From NCBI RefSeq assembly GCF_003148825.1, contig NZ_QGGZ01000018.1, positions 1 to 64,000 on the forward strand: a DNA stretch of 64,000 nucleotides, read 5' to 3'. This document shows positions 36,473 to 45,145 of this stretch, piece after piece. The position numbers and the translations under genes are program-made. A model generated the notes under the pieces. That model was not told where the DNA came from. It did no database searches and worked only from the letters and a program-made list of their open reading frames with translations. This DNA is from Streptomyces sp. CG 926 (GTDB lineage Bacteria > Actinomycetota > Actinomycetes > Streptomycetales > Streptomycetaceae). The first letter of the stretch is position 1. Every line of letters begins with the position of its first letter.

Positions 36473-36505
36473 GGAGCACGTACCCGGGCAGGCATCCTTG
36501 GGCGC

Positions 36506-37810
36506 ATGAATGACTGGCCAGAAGGTCGTGACGACGCGTACGGGCGCGGCAGCGCGCAGCCGCAGCCCGAGGGTGTGCAGCGGATGCGGCACATCCAGCG
36601 GCAGCCGCAACAGCCGCCTCGGCCCGCGCAGCCGCAGCGCCCGGCGGGACCGCCGCCCGCGTACGGCGTACCCCCGCAGCAGGCGGGCGGCCACGACACG
36701 TACGGCGGTTACGACAGCGGCTACAACACCGGCCAGGTCTACGGGTCGCAGCAGGGCGGCGGGCCCGGCGGACCGGGAGGCCCCGGTGGGCCGTCCGGAC
36801 CCGGCCGGCCCGGGCGGGCGCCCGGTCCCGCCCCGGACTGGCGCAAGCGGATCAAGGTCGGCTCGATCGTGCTGCTCTCCGTGCTGGTGGTGACCTCGGT
36901 CTCCACCTACTTCTGGGCCGACTCCAAGGTGCGCCGCGAGGTGGACCTCGGCAAGGTCATCGAGCGCCCGAAGGAGGGCGACTGCACGACGTACCTGATC
37001 GTGGGCTCCGACAGCCGCGAGGGGATGTCCGACGAGGAGAAGAAGAAGCTGCACACGGGCTCGGCCGAGGGCAAGCGGACCGACTCGATGATGATCCTGG
37101 CGAAGTGCTCCAGCGGGAACACCATGATCTCGCTGCCGCGCGACTCGGACGTGGAGATCCCGTCCTTCGTGGGCTCGCAGTCCGGCAAGACGTTCCCCGC
37201 GCAGGGGCGCCGGGTCAAGCTCAACGCGGCGTACGCGGAGGACGGGCCGGAGCTGCTGGTGCGGACGGTGGAGCACAACACCGGCCTGCGGATCGACCAC
37301 TACGCGGAGATCGGCTTCGCCGGCTTCGCGAACATCGTGGACGCGCTGGGCGGGGTGGAGCTGGACATCGAGAAGGGCTTCAAGGACGAGAAGTCGGGCG
37401 CCGACTTCCAGGCCGGCAAGCAGACCCTGAACGGCGAGCAGTCCCTGGCCTTCGTACGGACCCGGTACGCCTTCGCCGAGTCGGACCTCCAACGGACGAA
37501 GAACCAGCAGAAGTTCCTGTCGGCGCTGGCGAGCCAGGCCGCGACGCCGTCGACGATCCTGAACCCGTTCGCGCTCTACCCGATGCTGGGCGCGGGCCTG
37601 GACACCCTGATCGTGGACAAGGACATGGGCCTGTACGACATGGGCCAGATGTTCTTCGCGATGAAGAGCGTCAACGGCGGTGACGGCGTCTCGATGAACA
37701 TGCCGATCTCCGGCCAGCGCGGCGGCAACCTCGTCTGGGACAAGGCGAAGGTGCAGCAGTTGGTGAAGGAGATCCAGAACGACGAGAAGGTCACCGTCCG
37801 CGGCCAGTGA
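36506..37810 (+). CDS. LCP family protein 5
   Basis: 434 residues. A long cytoplasmic N-terminus rich in Gln, Pro and Gly (1-110) precedes one helix (about 115-137) and the LCP domain (about 160-390) with YLIVGSDSREGMSDEEK, KRTDSMMILAK, SLPRDSDVEIP, RLxLNAAYAED-like block and FVRTRYAFAESDLQR. No LytR_C domain. Ends just before a perfect terminator. It may be under envelope-stress control (see the ECF promoter candidate). Confidence 0.93.
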   Translation: MNDWPEGRDDAYGRGSAQPQPEGVQRMRHIQRQPQQPPRPAQPQRPAGPPPAYGVPPQQAGGHDTYGGYDSGYNTGQVYGSQQGGGPGGPGGPGGPSGPGRPGRAPGPAPDWRKRIKVGSIVLLSVLVVTSVSTYFWADSKVRREVDLGKVIERPKEGDCTTYLIVGSDSREGMSDEEKKKLHTGSAEGKRTDSMMILAKCSSGNTMISLPRDSDVEIPSFVGSQSGKTFPAQGRRVKLNAAYAEDGPELLVRTVEHNTGLRIDHYAEIGFAGFANIVDALGGVELDIEKGFKDEKSGADFQAGKQTLNGEQSLAFVRTRYAFAESDLQRTKNQQKFLSALASQAATPSTILNPFALYPMLGAGLDTLIVDKDMGLYDMGQMFFAMKSVNGGDGVSMNMPISGQRGGNLVWDKAKVQQLVKEIQNDEKVTVRGQ

Positions 37811-37817
37811 CCCGGTG

Positions 37818-37862
37818 CACGGAAAATGGGGCACCCCCTGAGGGGGTGCCCCATTTTCCGTG
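37818..37862. terminator. Strong bidirectional terminator with A/T tract
   Basis: A 45-bp nearly perfect palindrome; 22-base arms 37818-37839 and 37841-37862 pair without mismatch, each containing an AAAA/TTTT stretch. It lies between convergent LCP 5 and the mannose synthase. Confidence 0.85.
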
Positions 37863-37878
37863 AGAGCGGGAGAGCGGG

Positions 37879-38703
37879 TCAGCGCTTGCCGGCGCGGGCG
37901 CGCAGCTTCCACGGCATGGCGATGGACTCCAGCTGGACCGCGAGGTTCATCTTGGACTCGCCGACGGTGCGGTCCTCGAAGTGGATCGGGACCTCCATCA
38001 CCTGGAAGTCGCGGCGCAGTGCCTTGAACTTCATCTCCACCTGGAAGCTGTAGCCCGCGCTGCCGACCGACGCCAGGTCGATCGCGCGCAGCGCCTCGGC
38101 GCTCCACAGGTTGAAGCCGCCCGTGATGTCGCGCACGCGGGTGCCCAGGATGGTGCTCGCGTAGGCGTTGGCCCAGCGGGAGAGCAGCTTGCGGTGCGCG
38201 CCCCACGCGTCGGACAGGGTGCCGCCCGGGACGTAGCGGCTGCCGACGACGAGACCGGCGCCGGTGGACAGGGCCACGCCCAGCATCTCGGCGATCTTGC
38301 CGGACGGGTGGGAGCCGTCCGCGTCCATCTGGAGCACGTACTCGGCGCCGTCCTCGACGGCCTTGGCCATGCCGGCGGCGTAGGCGCGGCCGAGGCCGTC
38401 CTTCGCCGTGCGGTGCAGCACCGACATGCGCGGGGCGCCGTCCTCGGTGAGGTAGCCCTCGGCGAGTTCGTCGGCGATCCGGCCCGTGCCGTCGGGCGAG
38501 GAGTCGTCGACGATCAGCAGGCGCAGGCCGGGCTGGTCCAGGCCCATGATGAGCTCGGCCATGCCCGGCAGGTTGCCGGCTTCGTTGTACGTGGGCATGA
38601 CCACGGTGAGCGGGGTCTGCGCCCACGCGTCGGGGAGCTTGGTGGTCACGATGTCGGTGGCGCGGGGAGTCTGCTGCTCGCCTATCACAGGGGTATGCCT
38701 CAC
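37879..38703 (-). CDS. Polyprenol monophosphomannose synthase (GT2)
   Basis: 274 residues, a soluble GT2 of the dolichol-phosphate mannose synthase type: VVMPTYNEAGNLPGMAELI, VDDSSPDGTGRIADEL, QMDADGSHP (DxD at about 122-124), DITGGFNLWSAEAL and the C-terminal EVPIHFEDRTVGESKM. Uses GDP-mannose to make the lipid-linked mannose donor. GTG start at 38703; a second GTG at 38688 is possible. manC, making its substrate, lies 34 bp upstream in the same direction. Confidence 0.9.
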   Translation of the reverse strand: MRHTPVIGEQQTPRATDIVTTKLPDAWAQTPLTVVMPTYNEAGNLPGMAELIMGLDQPGLRLLIVDDSSPDGTGRIADELAEGYLTEDGAPRMSVLHRTAKDGLGRAYAAGMAKAVEDGAEYVLQMDADGSHPSGKIAEMLGVALSTGAGLVVGSRYVPGGTLSDAWGAHRKLLSRWANAYASTILGTRVRDITGGFNLWSAEALRAIDLASVGSAGYSFQVEMKFKALRRDFQVMEVPIHFEDRTVGESKMNLAVQLESIAMPWKLRARAGKR

Positions 38704-38737
38704 TGAAGTCGGTCGGTACGCGCGTCCCTGCCCGGGG

Positions 38738-39820
38738 TCACCGGTCGGAGGAAAAGCGGACTGCGGCCGCGGGCAGTTCAGCCTCGCACCACACCCGCGC
38801 CCCTGCGCGAAGTTCGTTGTCAGCCCCTACGACCGCACCGTCGCCGATGACCGCGCCGTCCAGGACTGTGCGCGTTCCCACCGAGGCTCCGGCGCCGACC
38901 AGGCTGGCGCTGACGTGCGTGTCCGGACCGATGATCGCGCCGTCCAGCACGATGGAGCCCTGGACGACGGCGCCCGATTCGATCCGGGCACCAGCGCCCA
39001 CCACAGTACCTCCCGAAAGCTTCGCGCCGTCCGCCACATGGGCTCCCGGGAGCACCAGGGCTTCACCACGGGGGCCGGGAACGGCCGGGGAGGACACGAC
39101 GCCTCGTACCAGATCGGCGGAAGCCTGGACAAAGGACTCCGGCTTGCCGAGGTCCAGCCAGTAGGTGTTCTCGGTGACGCCGTGCAGCTTGGCCCCGGAG
39201 GCGAGGAGACCGGGGAAGGTCTCGCGCTCGACGGAGACGGGACGCCCGGCCGGGATGGAGTCGATCACATCGCGGCGGAAGACGTAGCAGCCGGCGTTGA
39301 TCTGGTCGGTGATGATCTCTTCGGGGGTCTGCGGCTTCTCGGTGAAGGCCAGCACCCGCCCCTCGGAGTCGGTGGGGACCAGGCCGAAGGCGCGGGGGTC
39401 CTCGACGCTGACGAGGTGCAGGGAGACGTCGGCTTCGGCGGCCTTGTGGGACTCGACCAGGCCGGCGATGTCCAGGCCGGTGAGGATGTCGCCGTTGAAG
39501 ACGAGGACGGAGGAGTCCGGGCCGCCGTGCAGCCGCTGGGCGGCGTTGCGGATGGCGCCGCCGGTACCGAGCGGCTCGTCCTCGACCACGTACTCAAGGG
39601 TGAGGCCGAAGGCCGATCCGTCACCGAAGTAGGGCTCGAAGACCTCGGCGAGGTAGCAGGTGGCCATCACTATGTGGGTGACGCCTGCGGCAGCGGCCCT
39701 GGCTATCTGGTGTGCGAGGAAGGGGACACCTGCTGCCGGAACCATCGGCTTGGGGGTGTTCACCGTCACGGGGCGCAGACGCGTGCCCTGCCCGCCAACT
39801 AGCAGGATCGCTTCCGTCAT
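38738..39820 (-). CDS. manC: Mannose-1-phosphate guanylyltransferase-type nucleotidyltransferase
   Basis: 360 residues. N-terminal pyrophosphorylase signature ILLVGGQGTRLRPVTVNTPKPMVP, VFNGDIL metal site, FTEKP and NAGCYVF. The C-terminal part (about 255-345) is a left-handed beta-helix with hexapeptide repeats (GAGARIESGAVVQGSIVLDGAIIG). It forms GDP-mannose from Man-1-P. The neighbouring mannose synthase and the manA/manB genes in this window support mannose over other sugars, but sequence alone cannot exclude glucose-1-P. Confidence 0.85.
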   Translation of the reverse strand: MTEAILLVGGQGTRLRPVTVNTPKPMVPAAGVPFLAHQIARAAAAGVTHIVMATCYLAEVFEPYFGDGSAFGLTLEYVVEDEPLGTGGAIRNAAQRLHGGPDSSVLVFNGDILTGLDIAGLVESHKAAEADVSLHLVSVEDPRAFGLVPTDSEGRVLAFTEKPQTPEEIITDQINAGCYVFRRDVIDSIPAGRPVSVERETFPGLLASGAKLHGVTENTYWLDLGKPESFVQASADLVRGVVSSPAVPGPRGEALVLPGAHVADGAKLSGGTVVGAGARIESGAVVQGSIVLDGAIIGPDTHVSASLVGAGASVGTRTVLDGAVIGDGAVVGADNELRAGARVWCEAELPAAAVRFSSDR

Positions 39821-39907
39821 TGCGTTCTCCCCAACCGATTGTGCATATGAGGGTCCAAATTTAGCCCATCCGGGGGTATGCGACGGCCATGCCGATGCGC
39901 CGCACGT

Positions 39908-39938
39908 AGAAGCCCCGGCCGGGCCGGCCGGGGCTTCT
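39908..39938 (-). terminator. Terminator after acyl-CoA dehydrogenase
   Basis: A 13-bp perfect stem AGAAGCCCCGGCC (39908-39920; partner 39926-39938) with a 5-base loop, just past the stop at 39954 on the minus strand. Confidence 0.7.
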
Positions 39939-39953
39939 CGAAGGGCCCCCGCC

Positions 39954-41111
39954 CTACGGCAGGTTGCGCGCCATGACGATGCGCTGGACCTGGTTCGTGC
40001 CCTCGTAGATCTGGGTGATCTTGGCGTCGCGCATCATGCGCTCCACCGGGTAGTCGCGGGTGTAGCCGTAGCCGCCCAGGAGTTGGACCGCGTCCGTGGT
40101 GACCTCCATGGCGATGTCGGAGGCGAAGCACTTGGCCGCGGCGCCGAGGTACGTCAGGTCGGCGTCGCCGCGCTCGGAGGCGGCGGCGGCCTGGTAGGTC
40201 AGCGCGCGGGCGGCCGAGACCTTCATGGCCATGTCCGCGAGCATGAACTGCACGCCCTGGAAGTCGCCGATCGGCTTGCCGAACTGCTTGCGCTCCTGGA
40301 CGTAGCCCTTGGCGTAGTCCAGGGCGCCCTGGGCGATGCCGAGCGCCTGGGCCGCGATGGTGATGCGGGTGTGGTCCAGGGTCTTCATCGCGGTGGCGAA
40401 GCCGGTGCCCTCGGCGCCGATCATGCGGTCGGCGGGGATCCGGACGTTGTCGAGGTAGACCTCGCGCGTCGGGGAGCCCTTGATGCCGAGCTTCTTCTCC
40501 GGGGCGCCGAAGGACACGCCCTCGTCGCTCTTCTCCACGACGAAGGCGCTGATGCCCTTGGAGCGCTTCTCCGGGTCGGTGACGGCCATCACCGTGTAGT
40601 ACTCGGAGACGCCCGCGTTGGTGATCCAGCGCTTGACGCCGTTGAGCACCCAGAAGTCCCCGTCGCGCACGGCGCGGGTCTTCATGCCGGCGGCGTCGGA
40701 GCCCGCGTCCGGCTCGGAGAGCGCGTACGAGAACATCGCGTCGCCCTTGGCGAGGGGGCCCAGGTACTTGGCCTTGAGCTCCTCGGAACCGGAGAGGATC
40801 ACCGGGAGCGAGCCGAGCTTGTTCACGGCCGGGATGAGGGAGGAGGAGGCGCAGACACGGGCCACCTCCTCGATCACGATCACGGTGGCGAGGGCGTCGG
40901 CGCCCGCGCCGCCGTAGGTCTCCGGCACGTGGACGGCGTGCAGGTCGCTGGAGACCAGGGCGTCCAGGGCCTCCTGCGGGAAGCGGGACTCCTCGTCGAC
41001 CGCGGCCGCGAACGGCAGGATCTTCGCCTCGGCGAGCGAGCGGACCGACTCGCGGAGCATGTCGTGCTCCTCGGCCGGGCGGTACAGGTCGAAGTCGGCA
41101 GAACCCGCCAA
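39954..41111 (-). CDS. Acyl-CoA dehydrogenase
   Basis: 385 residues, full length. FAD/substrate signatures MFSYALSEPDAGSDAAGMKTRA and WVLNGVKRWITNAG, and a C-terminal QLLGGYGYTRDYPVERMMRDAKITQIYEGTNQVQR containing the Glu of the YEGT motif that acts as catalytic base in short-chain and medium-chain types. The start appears to be TTG (41109-41111) after GGGGAG. Oxidises an acyl-CoA in fatty-acid or branched-chain amino-acid breakdown. Confidence 0.93.
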   Translation of the reverse strand: MAGSADFDLYRPAEEHDMLRESVRSLAEAKILPFAAAVDEESRFPQEALDALVSSDLHAVHVPETYGGAGADALATVIVIEEVARVCASSSLIPAVNKLGSLPVILSGSEELKAKYLGPLAKGDAMFSYALSEPDAGSDAAGMKTRAVRDGDFWVLNGVKRWITNAGVSEYYTVMAVTDPEKRSKGISAFVVEKSDEGVSFGAPEKKLGIKGSPTREVYLDNVRIPADRMIGAEGTGFATAMKTLDHTRITIAAQALGIAQGALDYAKGYVQERKQFGKPIGDFQGVQFMLADMAMKVSAARALTYQAAAASERGDADLTYLGAAAKCFASDIAMEVTTDAVQLLGGYGYTRDYPVERMMRDAKITQIYEGTNQVQRIVMARNLP

Positions 41112-41143
41112 GATCTCTCACTCCCCAGGGTGATGCGTGATGC

Positions 41144-41155
41144 TAACTACCGTTA
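41144..41155. promoter_or_regulatory. Palindromic operator candidate
   Basis: TAAC-TACC-GTTA (TAAC-N4-GTTA) lies between the divergent acyl-CoA dehydrogenase and UDP-glucose dehydrogenase genes, close to the former. It is an AT-rich island in GC-rich DNA, suggesting a repressor site; no repressor gene is adjacent. Confidence 0.35.
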
Positions 41156-41305
41156 AGTAACCCAAGCCTAGTGGTCCGGTCACGGATGGCGATATGGAAG
41201 GGCCACGTGAGATGGGTGACAGCGGTGGTTCCTGCGGGAACGTCCCCGCCGGCGGGCCCGACTATGCTCAGTGGCCGCAAACGGCCCCGCACCTCTGGAG
41301 CACCC

Positions 41306-42649
41306 ATGGCCCCCCTCAGGATCACTGTGATCGGCACCGGCTACCTCGGCGCCACCCACGCTGCCGCGATGGCGGAGCTGGGCTTCGAGGTGCTGGGGCT
41401 GGACGTGGTGCCCGAGAAGATCGAGATGCTGGCCTCGGGCCGGGTCCCGATGTACGAGCCCGGGCTGGAGGAGCTGCTGGCCAAGCACGTGGCCGGGCTG
41501 CCGGGCTCGACCGGCCGGCTGCGGTTCACGACCTCCTGGGAGGAGGTCGGCGCCTTCGGTGACGTCCACTTCGTCTGCGTGAACACCCCGCAGAAGCACG
41601 GCGAGTACGCCTGCGACATGTCCTACGTGGACTCCGCGATGGCCTCGCTGGCCCCCCACCTGACCCGGCCGGTCCTGGTCGTCGGCAAGTCCACGGTGCC
41701 GGTCGGCTCGGCGGAGCGGCTCGCCCGCGAGCTCGCGGAGCGGGCCCCGGCGGGCGCGGACGTGGAACTGGCCTGGAACCCGGAGTTCCTGCGGGAGGGC
41801 TTCGCGGTGGACGACACCCTGCACCCCGACCGGATCGTGATCGGCGTCCAGGGCGAGCGCGCCGAGAAGCTGCTGCGGGAGGTGTACGAGACCCCGATGT
41901 CGGAGGGGACCCCGCTGGTGGTCACCGACTTCCCGACCGCGGAGCTGGTGAAGACCGCCGCGAACTCCTTCCTCGCGACCAAGATCTCCTTCATCAACGC
42001 GATGGCGGAGGTGTGCGAGGCCGCCGGCGGGGACGTGGTCAAGCTGGCCGAGGCCATCGGCTACGACGAGCGGATCGGCGCGAAGTTCCTGCGCGCGGGG
42101 ATCGGCTTCGGCGGCGGCTGCCTGCCCAAGGACATCCGCGCCTTCATGGCGCGCGCCGGTGAGCTGGGCGCCGACCAGGCGCTGACCTTCCTGCGCGAGG
42201 TCGACTCCATCAACATGCGGCGCCGCGGGCACATGGTCGAGCTGGCCCGGGAGGCCGTGGGCGGTTCGTTCCTCGGCAAGCGGGTCGCCGTGCTCGGTGC
42301 CACCTTCAAGCCGGACTCCGACGATGTGCGCGACTCGCCCGCGCTGAACGTGGCCGGGCAGATCCACCTCCAGGGCGGTCAGGTCACCGTCTACGACCCC
42401 AAGGGCATGGACAACGCCCGCCGCGTCTTCCCGACGCTGGGCTACGCGGAGTCCGCCGCGGCGGCGGCCCGCGGCGCGGAGGTCGTCCTGCACCTGACCG
42501 AGTGGCGCGAGTTCCGCGACCTCGACCCGGCGGAGCTGGCGGGCGTGGTCACCGACCGGCTGATCCTGGACGGCCGCAACGCGCTGGACCCGGTGCGGTG
42601 GCGGGCGGCGGGCTGGACGTACCGGGCGATGGGGCGTCCGCGAGCCTAG
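41306..42649 (+). CDS. UDP-glucose 6-dehydrogenase
   Basis: 447 residues. NAD fold ITVIGTGYLGATHAAAMAELGFEV, catalytic Cys272 in GFGGGCLPKD, the central WNPEFLREG substrate helix and the C-terminal fold AVLGATFKPDSDDVRDSPAL. It oxidises UDP-glucose to UDP-glucuronate for acidic polysaccharides. The ATG at 41306 with TGGAG upstream matches the family N-terminus. UDP-mannose or UDP-GlcNAc dehydrogenase activity is less likely. Confidence 0.95.
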   Translation: MAPLRITVIGTGYLGATHAAAMAELGFEVLGLDVVPEKIEMLASGRVPMYEPGLEELLAKHVAGLPGSTGRLRFTTSWEEVGAFGDVHFVCVNTPQKHGEYACDMSYVDSAMASLAPHLTRPVLVVGKSTVPVGSAERLARELAERAPAGADVELAWNPEFLREGFAVDDTLHPDRIVIGVQGERAEKLLREVYETPMSEGTPLVVTDFPTAELVKTAANSFLATKISFINAMAEVCEAAGGDVVKLAEAIGYDERIGAKFLRAGIGFGGGCLPKDIRAFMARAGELGADQALTFLREVDSINMRRRGHMVELAREAVGGSFLGKRVAVLGATFKPDSDDVRDSPALNVAGQIHLQGGQVTVYDPKGMDNARRVFPTLGYAESAAAAARGAEVVLHLTEWREFRDLDPAELAGVVTDRLILDGRNALDPVRWRAAGWTYRAMGRPRA

Positions 42650-42715
42650 CCCTCGGGCCGGGCGGGGGTGCGGATCCGGGTGCCGTGCGGCGCCGTTGCC
42701 AGGGGCTCCGCCCCC

Positions 42716-42748
42716 GGACCCCTGCGCCTCGAACGCCGGCGGGGCTGG
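42716..42748 (+). repeat. Dispersed GC palindromic repeat, copy C
   Basis: Core GGACCCCTGCGCC, TCGAACG, CCGGCGGGGCTGG, between the stops of the convergent UDP-glucose dehydrogenase and M19 genes, preceded by GGGGCTCCGCCCC (42703-42715). Same family as copies A, B and D. Confidence 0.75.
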
Positions 42749-42753
42749 AAGGG

Positions 42754-43821
42754 TCAGCGGCGGTGTTGGGCCGCGCGGGAGGTGAATTCCGCGTCGCGTA
42801 GGACGCGCTGGGCGTTGCCCCAGGTCAGCAGTGCCACCTCGGACTCCGGCCAGCCGCGCTCCAGCAGTTCCGCGATCAGCCGCGGGTAGCCCGAGGGGTC
42901 GGTCAGGCCTGTCGGGCGGGGGTGGCCCGGTCCGGTGCCGAAGCTGGCGCCGAGTCCGACGCCGTGCGGGCCCGCGATCGCCCGTACATGGTCCAGGTGG
43001 TCCGCCACCGCGTGCAGGGAGTCCCCGGTGCGCGCGGTGTCGAAGGTGACCATCGCCAGGCCGTTCGCCTCCCGCAGGGCCGCCAGCACCTCGTCGGTCA
43101 CGTTCCCCGGATGCGGGTTCAGCGAGGCGGCCGCCGTGTTCGAGATGATCACCGGGGCCTTGGAGGCCCCCGCGAGCCGGCAGGCGACCGCCGGCGGGCA
43201 GTCCGTCAGGTCCAGCAGGATCGCCAGCCGGTTCGCCTCGCGGACCACCTCGTGGCCGAAGGCCGTCAGCTCGTCCTGGGCCCAGGGCGCCCCCGCCGGC
43301 GCGAGGATCCGTACGCCCAGCGCGTGGAAGGCGCGCAGCGCGCCCAGGGAGTCGGTGAGGGTCCGGCCGGGCACCGGGCCCAGGAACGAGGCGATGCGGC
43401 CGCGGTTGCGGGCGTCCGCCAGGTCGTCGGCGCCGAGGGCCAGGCACAGGCTGTCGGGATAGCGGCGCATCAAGGTCAGCGCCGTGTCGATCTCGTCGAG
43501 CGTGTCGGAGAGCACCTGGTCGCCGGAGGCGTCCTCGCGCGCCCGCGCCGACGGCACGAGCAGGGACCAGAACTGGGCCCCCACTCCCCCGGCGCGCAGC
43601 CGCGGGATGTCGGTGTCCACGCCCGTGTCCGAGGTTTCGATGTCGTGGTACGGGCGCTGGTGCAGGGTCCGGACCAGCGTGTTGCATCCGTCGGCCACGG
43701 GATGGACGGCCAGCAGCGCGACGGCCCGGTCGAGGGCGCCCGCCGCCACCGCTACCGCGGGTGCGGGGAGGTCTTCGGCTCCGATGCCCACGGAGTGGGG
43801 TTCATCCTGCAGGTCGGCCAT
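42754..43821 (-). CDS. Degenerate M19 (membrane dipeptidase) family protein, probable pseudoenzyme
   Basis: 355 residues, clearly homologous to the active dipeptidase next to it (shared TDIPRLRAGGVGAQFWS, RGRIAS, LTxFGxEVVREAN/MNR). Yet the metal and catalytic positions are changed: DGHND is DGCNT; the Glu position in MGAEGGHS reads LGPVPGRT; LSH reads LTD; FSHSSAR reads ISNTAAA; GGDYDG reads GASFGTG. It cannot bind the two zinc ions as known. Full-length and not frameshifted, so it is conserved for another role. ATG at 43821 with GGAG 8 bases before it. Confidence 0.85.
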   Translation of the reverse strand: MADLQDEPHSVGIGAEDLPAPAVAVAAGALDRAVALLAVHPVADGCNTLVRTLHQRPYHDIETSDTGVDTDIPRLRAGGVGAQFWSLLVPSARAREDASGDQVLSDTLDEIDTALTLMRRYPDSLCLALGADDLADARNRGRIASFLGPVPGRTLTDSLGALRAFHALGVRILAPAGAPWAQDELTAFGHEVVREANRLAILLDLTDCPPAVACRLAGASKAPVIISNTAAASLNPHPGNVTDEVLAALREANGLAMVTFDTARTGDSLHAVADHLDHVRAIAGPHGVGLGASFGTGPGHPRPTGLTDPSGYPRLIAELLERGWPESEVALLTWGNAQRVLRDAEFTSRAAQHRR

Positions 43822-43963
43822 GGCGTTCGCTCCGGTCTCGGCGGCAGCAGGGAGAGGTGGTGCCACCGTGACATGTGGGACGGCACGGCCGCCCGGCGGA
43901 CGCAGCGTTCGAGTGAACCCGCAGGTCACACCCTGTTACCGCATCCGCCGGGCACCGAGTCCG

Positions 43964-45145
43964 CTAGCGGATCACCGCGTTCGACGGGCCCCGGGAGGCC
44001 GACAGGTCGCGGGCGACCGCCTCCGCGTCGCGCAGCGCCCGTACCGCGTTGGACCAGGTGAGCTTCGCCAGGTCGGCCCTGGACCAGCCGCGCGTGAGCA
44101 GCTCGGCGACGAGGTTCGGGTAGCCCGCCACGTCGTCCAGGCCGGACGGGGTGAAGGCCGTGCCGTCGTAGTCCCCGCCGATGCCGATGTGGTCGATGCC
44201 GGCCACCTCGCGCATGTGGTCCAGGTGGTCGGCCACCGTGGCGGCCGTGGCCATGGGACGCGGGCGCGCCTCCTCGAAGGCGCGGTGCAGGGCCATCGCC
44301 TCGGGGGTGGTGTCCAGGTGGTGGAGACCGTGCGCCCGCAGGTTCTCGTCCGCGGCCAGGGTCCACTCGACCGCCGCCGGGAGGATGAACTTCGGTACGA
44401 AGGTGGCCATCGCCACCCCGCCGTTGCCCGGCAGCGTGGCCAGCACGTCGTCGGGGATGTTGCGCGGATGGTCGCAGACCGCCCGCGCCGAGGAGTGCGA
44501 GAAGACCACCGGCGCGGCGGAGACGGCGATGGCGTCGCGCATCGTCGTCGCGGCGACGTGCGAGAGGTCCACCAGCATGCCGACGCGGTTCATCTCGCGG
44601 ACGACCTCGCGGCCGAAGTCGGTCAGACCGCCGTGCCGGGGCTCGTCGGTCGCCGAGTCCGCCCAGTCGATCGTGTCGTTGTGCGTGAGCGTCATGTACC
44701 GCACGCCCAGCTGGTGCAGGGCGCGCAGCGTGGCGAGCGAGTTGTTGATGGAGTGGCCGCCCTCGGCGCCCATCAGCGAGGCGATCCGGCCGTCGGCGCG
44801 GGCCGCCTCCATGTCGTCCGCCGTCAGCGCCCGCACGAGGTCGCCGGGATAACGGTCGATCAGCTGGGCGACGACGTCGATCTGCTCCAGGGTGGCGCTG
44901 ACCGCCTCGTCACCGGCGTAGTCGGACCGCACGTAGACGGACCAGAACTGCGCCCCGACCCCGCCGGCGCGCAGCCGGGGGATGTCGGTGTGCAGGTGCG
45001 CGGACTGGTCGCCCGCGATGTCCCGACGCGACAGGTCGTAGCGCACCTGCTCGCGCAGCGCCCAGGGCAGGTCGTTGTGGCCGTCCACGACGGGGTGTTC
45101 GGCCAGCAGCTCGCGCGCCTCGTCCAGACGCTGCGCGGCGCTCAC
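43964..45145 (-). CDS. Dipeptidase, peptidase family M19
   Basis: 393 residues with an intact active site: VDGHNDLPW (His, Asp), MGAEGGHS (bridging Glu), LVDLSHVA, VVFSHSSAR (two His) and DHIGIGGDYDG (Asp). Hydrolyses dipeptides, possibly including D-residue peptides from the wall. The GTG start overlaps the purE stop (GTGA, 45142-45145), so it is translated with the purine genes. The degenerate paralog follows after 142 bp. Confidence 0.92.
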   Translation of the reverse strand: MSAAQRLDEARELLAEHPVVDGHNDLPWALREQVRYDLSRRDIAGDQSAHLHTDIPRLRAGGVGAQFWSVYVRSDYAGDEAVSATLEQIDVVAQLIDRYPGDLVRALTADDMEAARADGRIASLMGAEGGHSINNSLATLRALHQLGVRYMTLTHNDTIDWADSATDEPRHGGLTDFGREVVREMNRVGMLVDLSHVAATTMRDAIAVSAAPVVFSHSSARAVCDHPRNIPDDVLATLPGNGGVAMATFVPKFILPAAVEWTLAADENLRAHGLHHLDTTPEAMALHRAFEEARPRPMATAATVADHLDHMREVAGIDHIGIGGDYDGTAFTPSGLDDVAGYPNLVAELLTRGWSRADLAKLTWSNAVRALRDAEAVARDLSASRGPSNAVIR

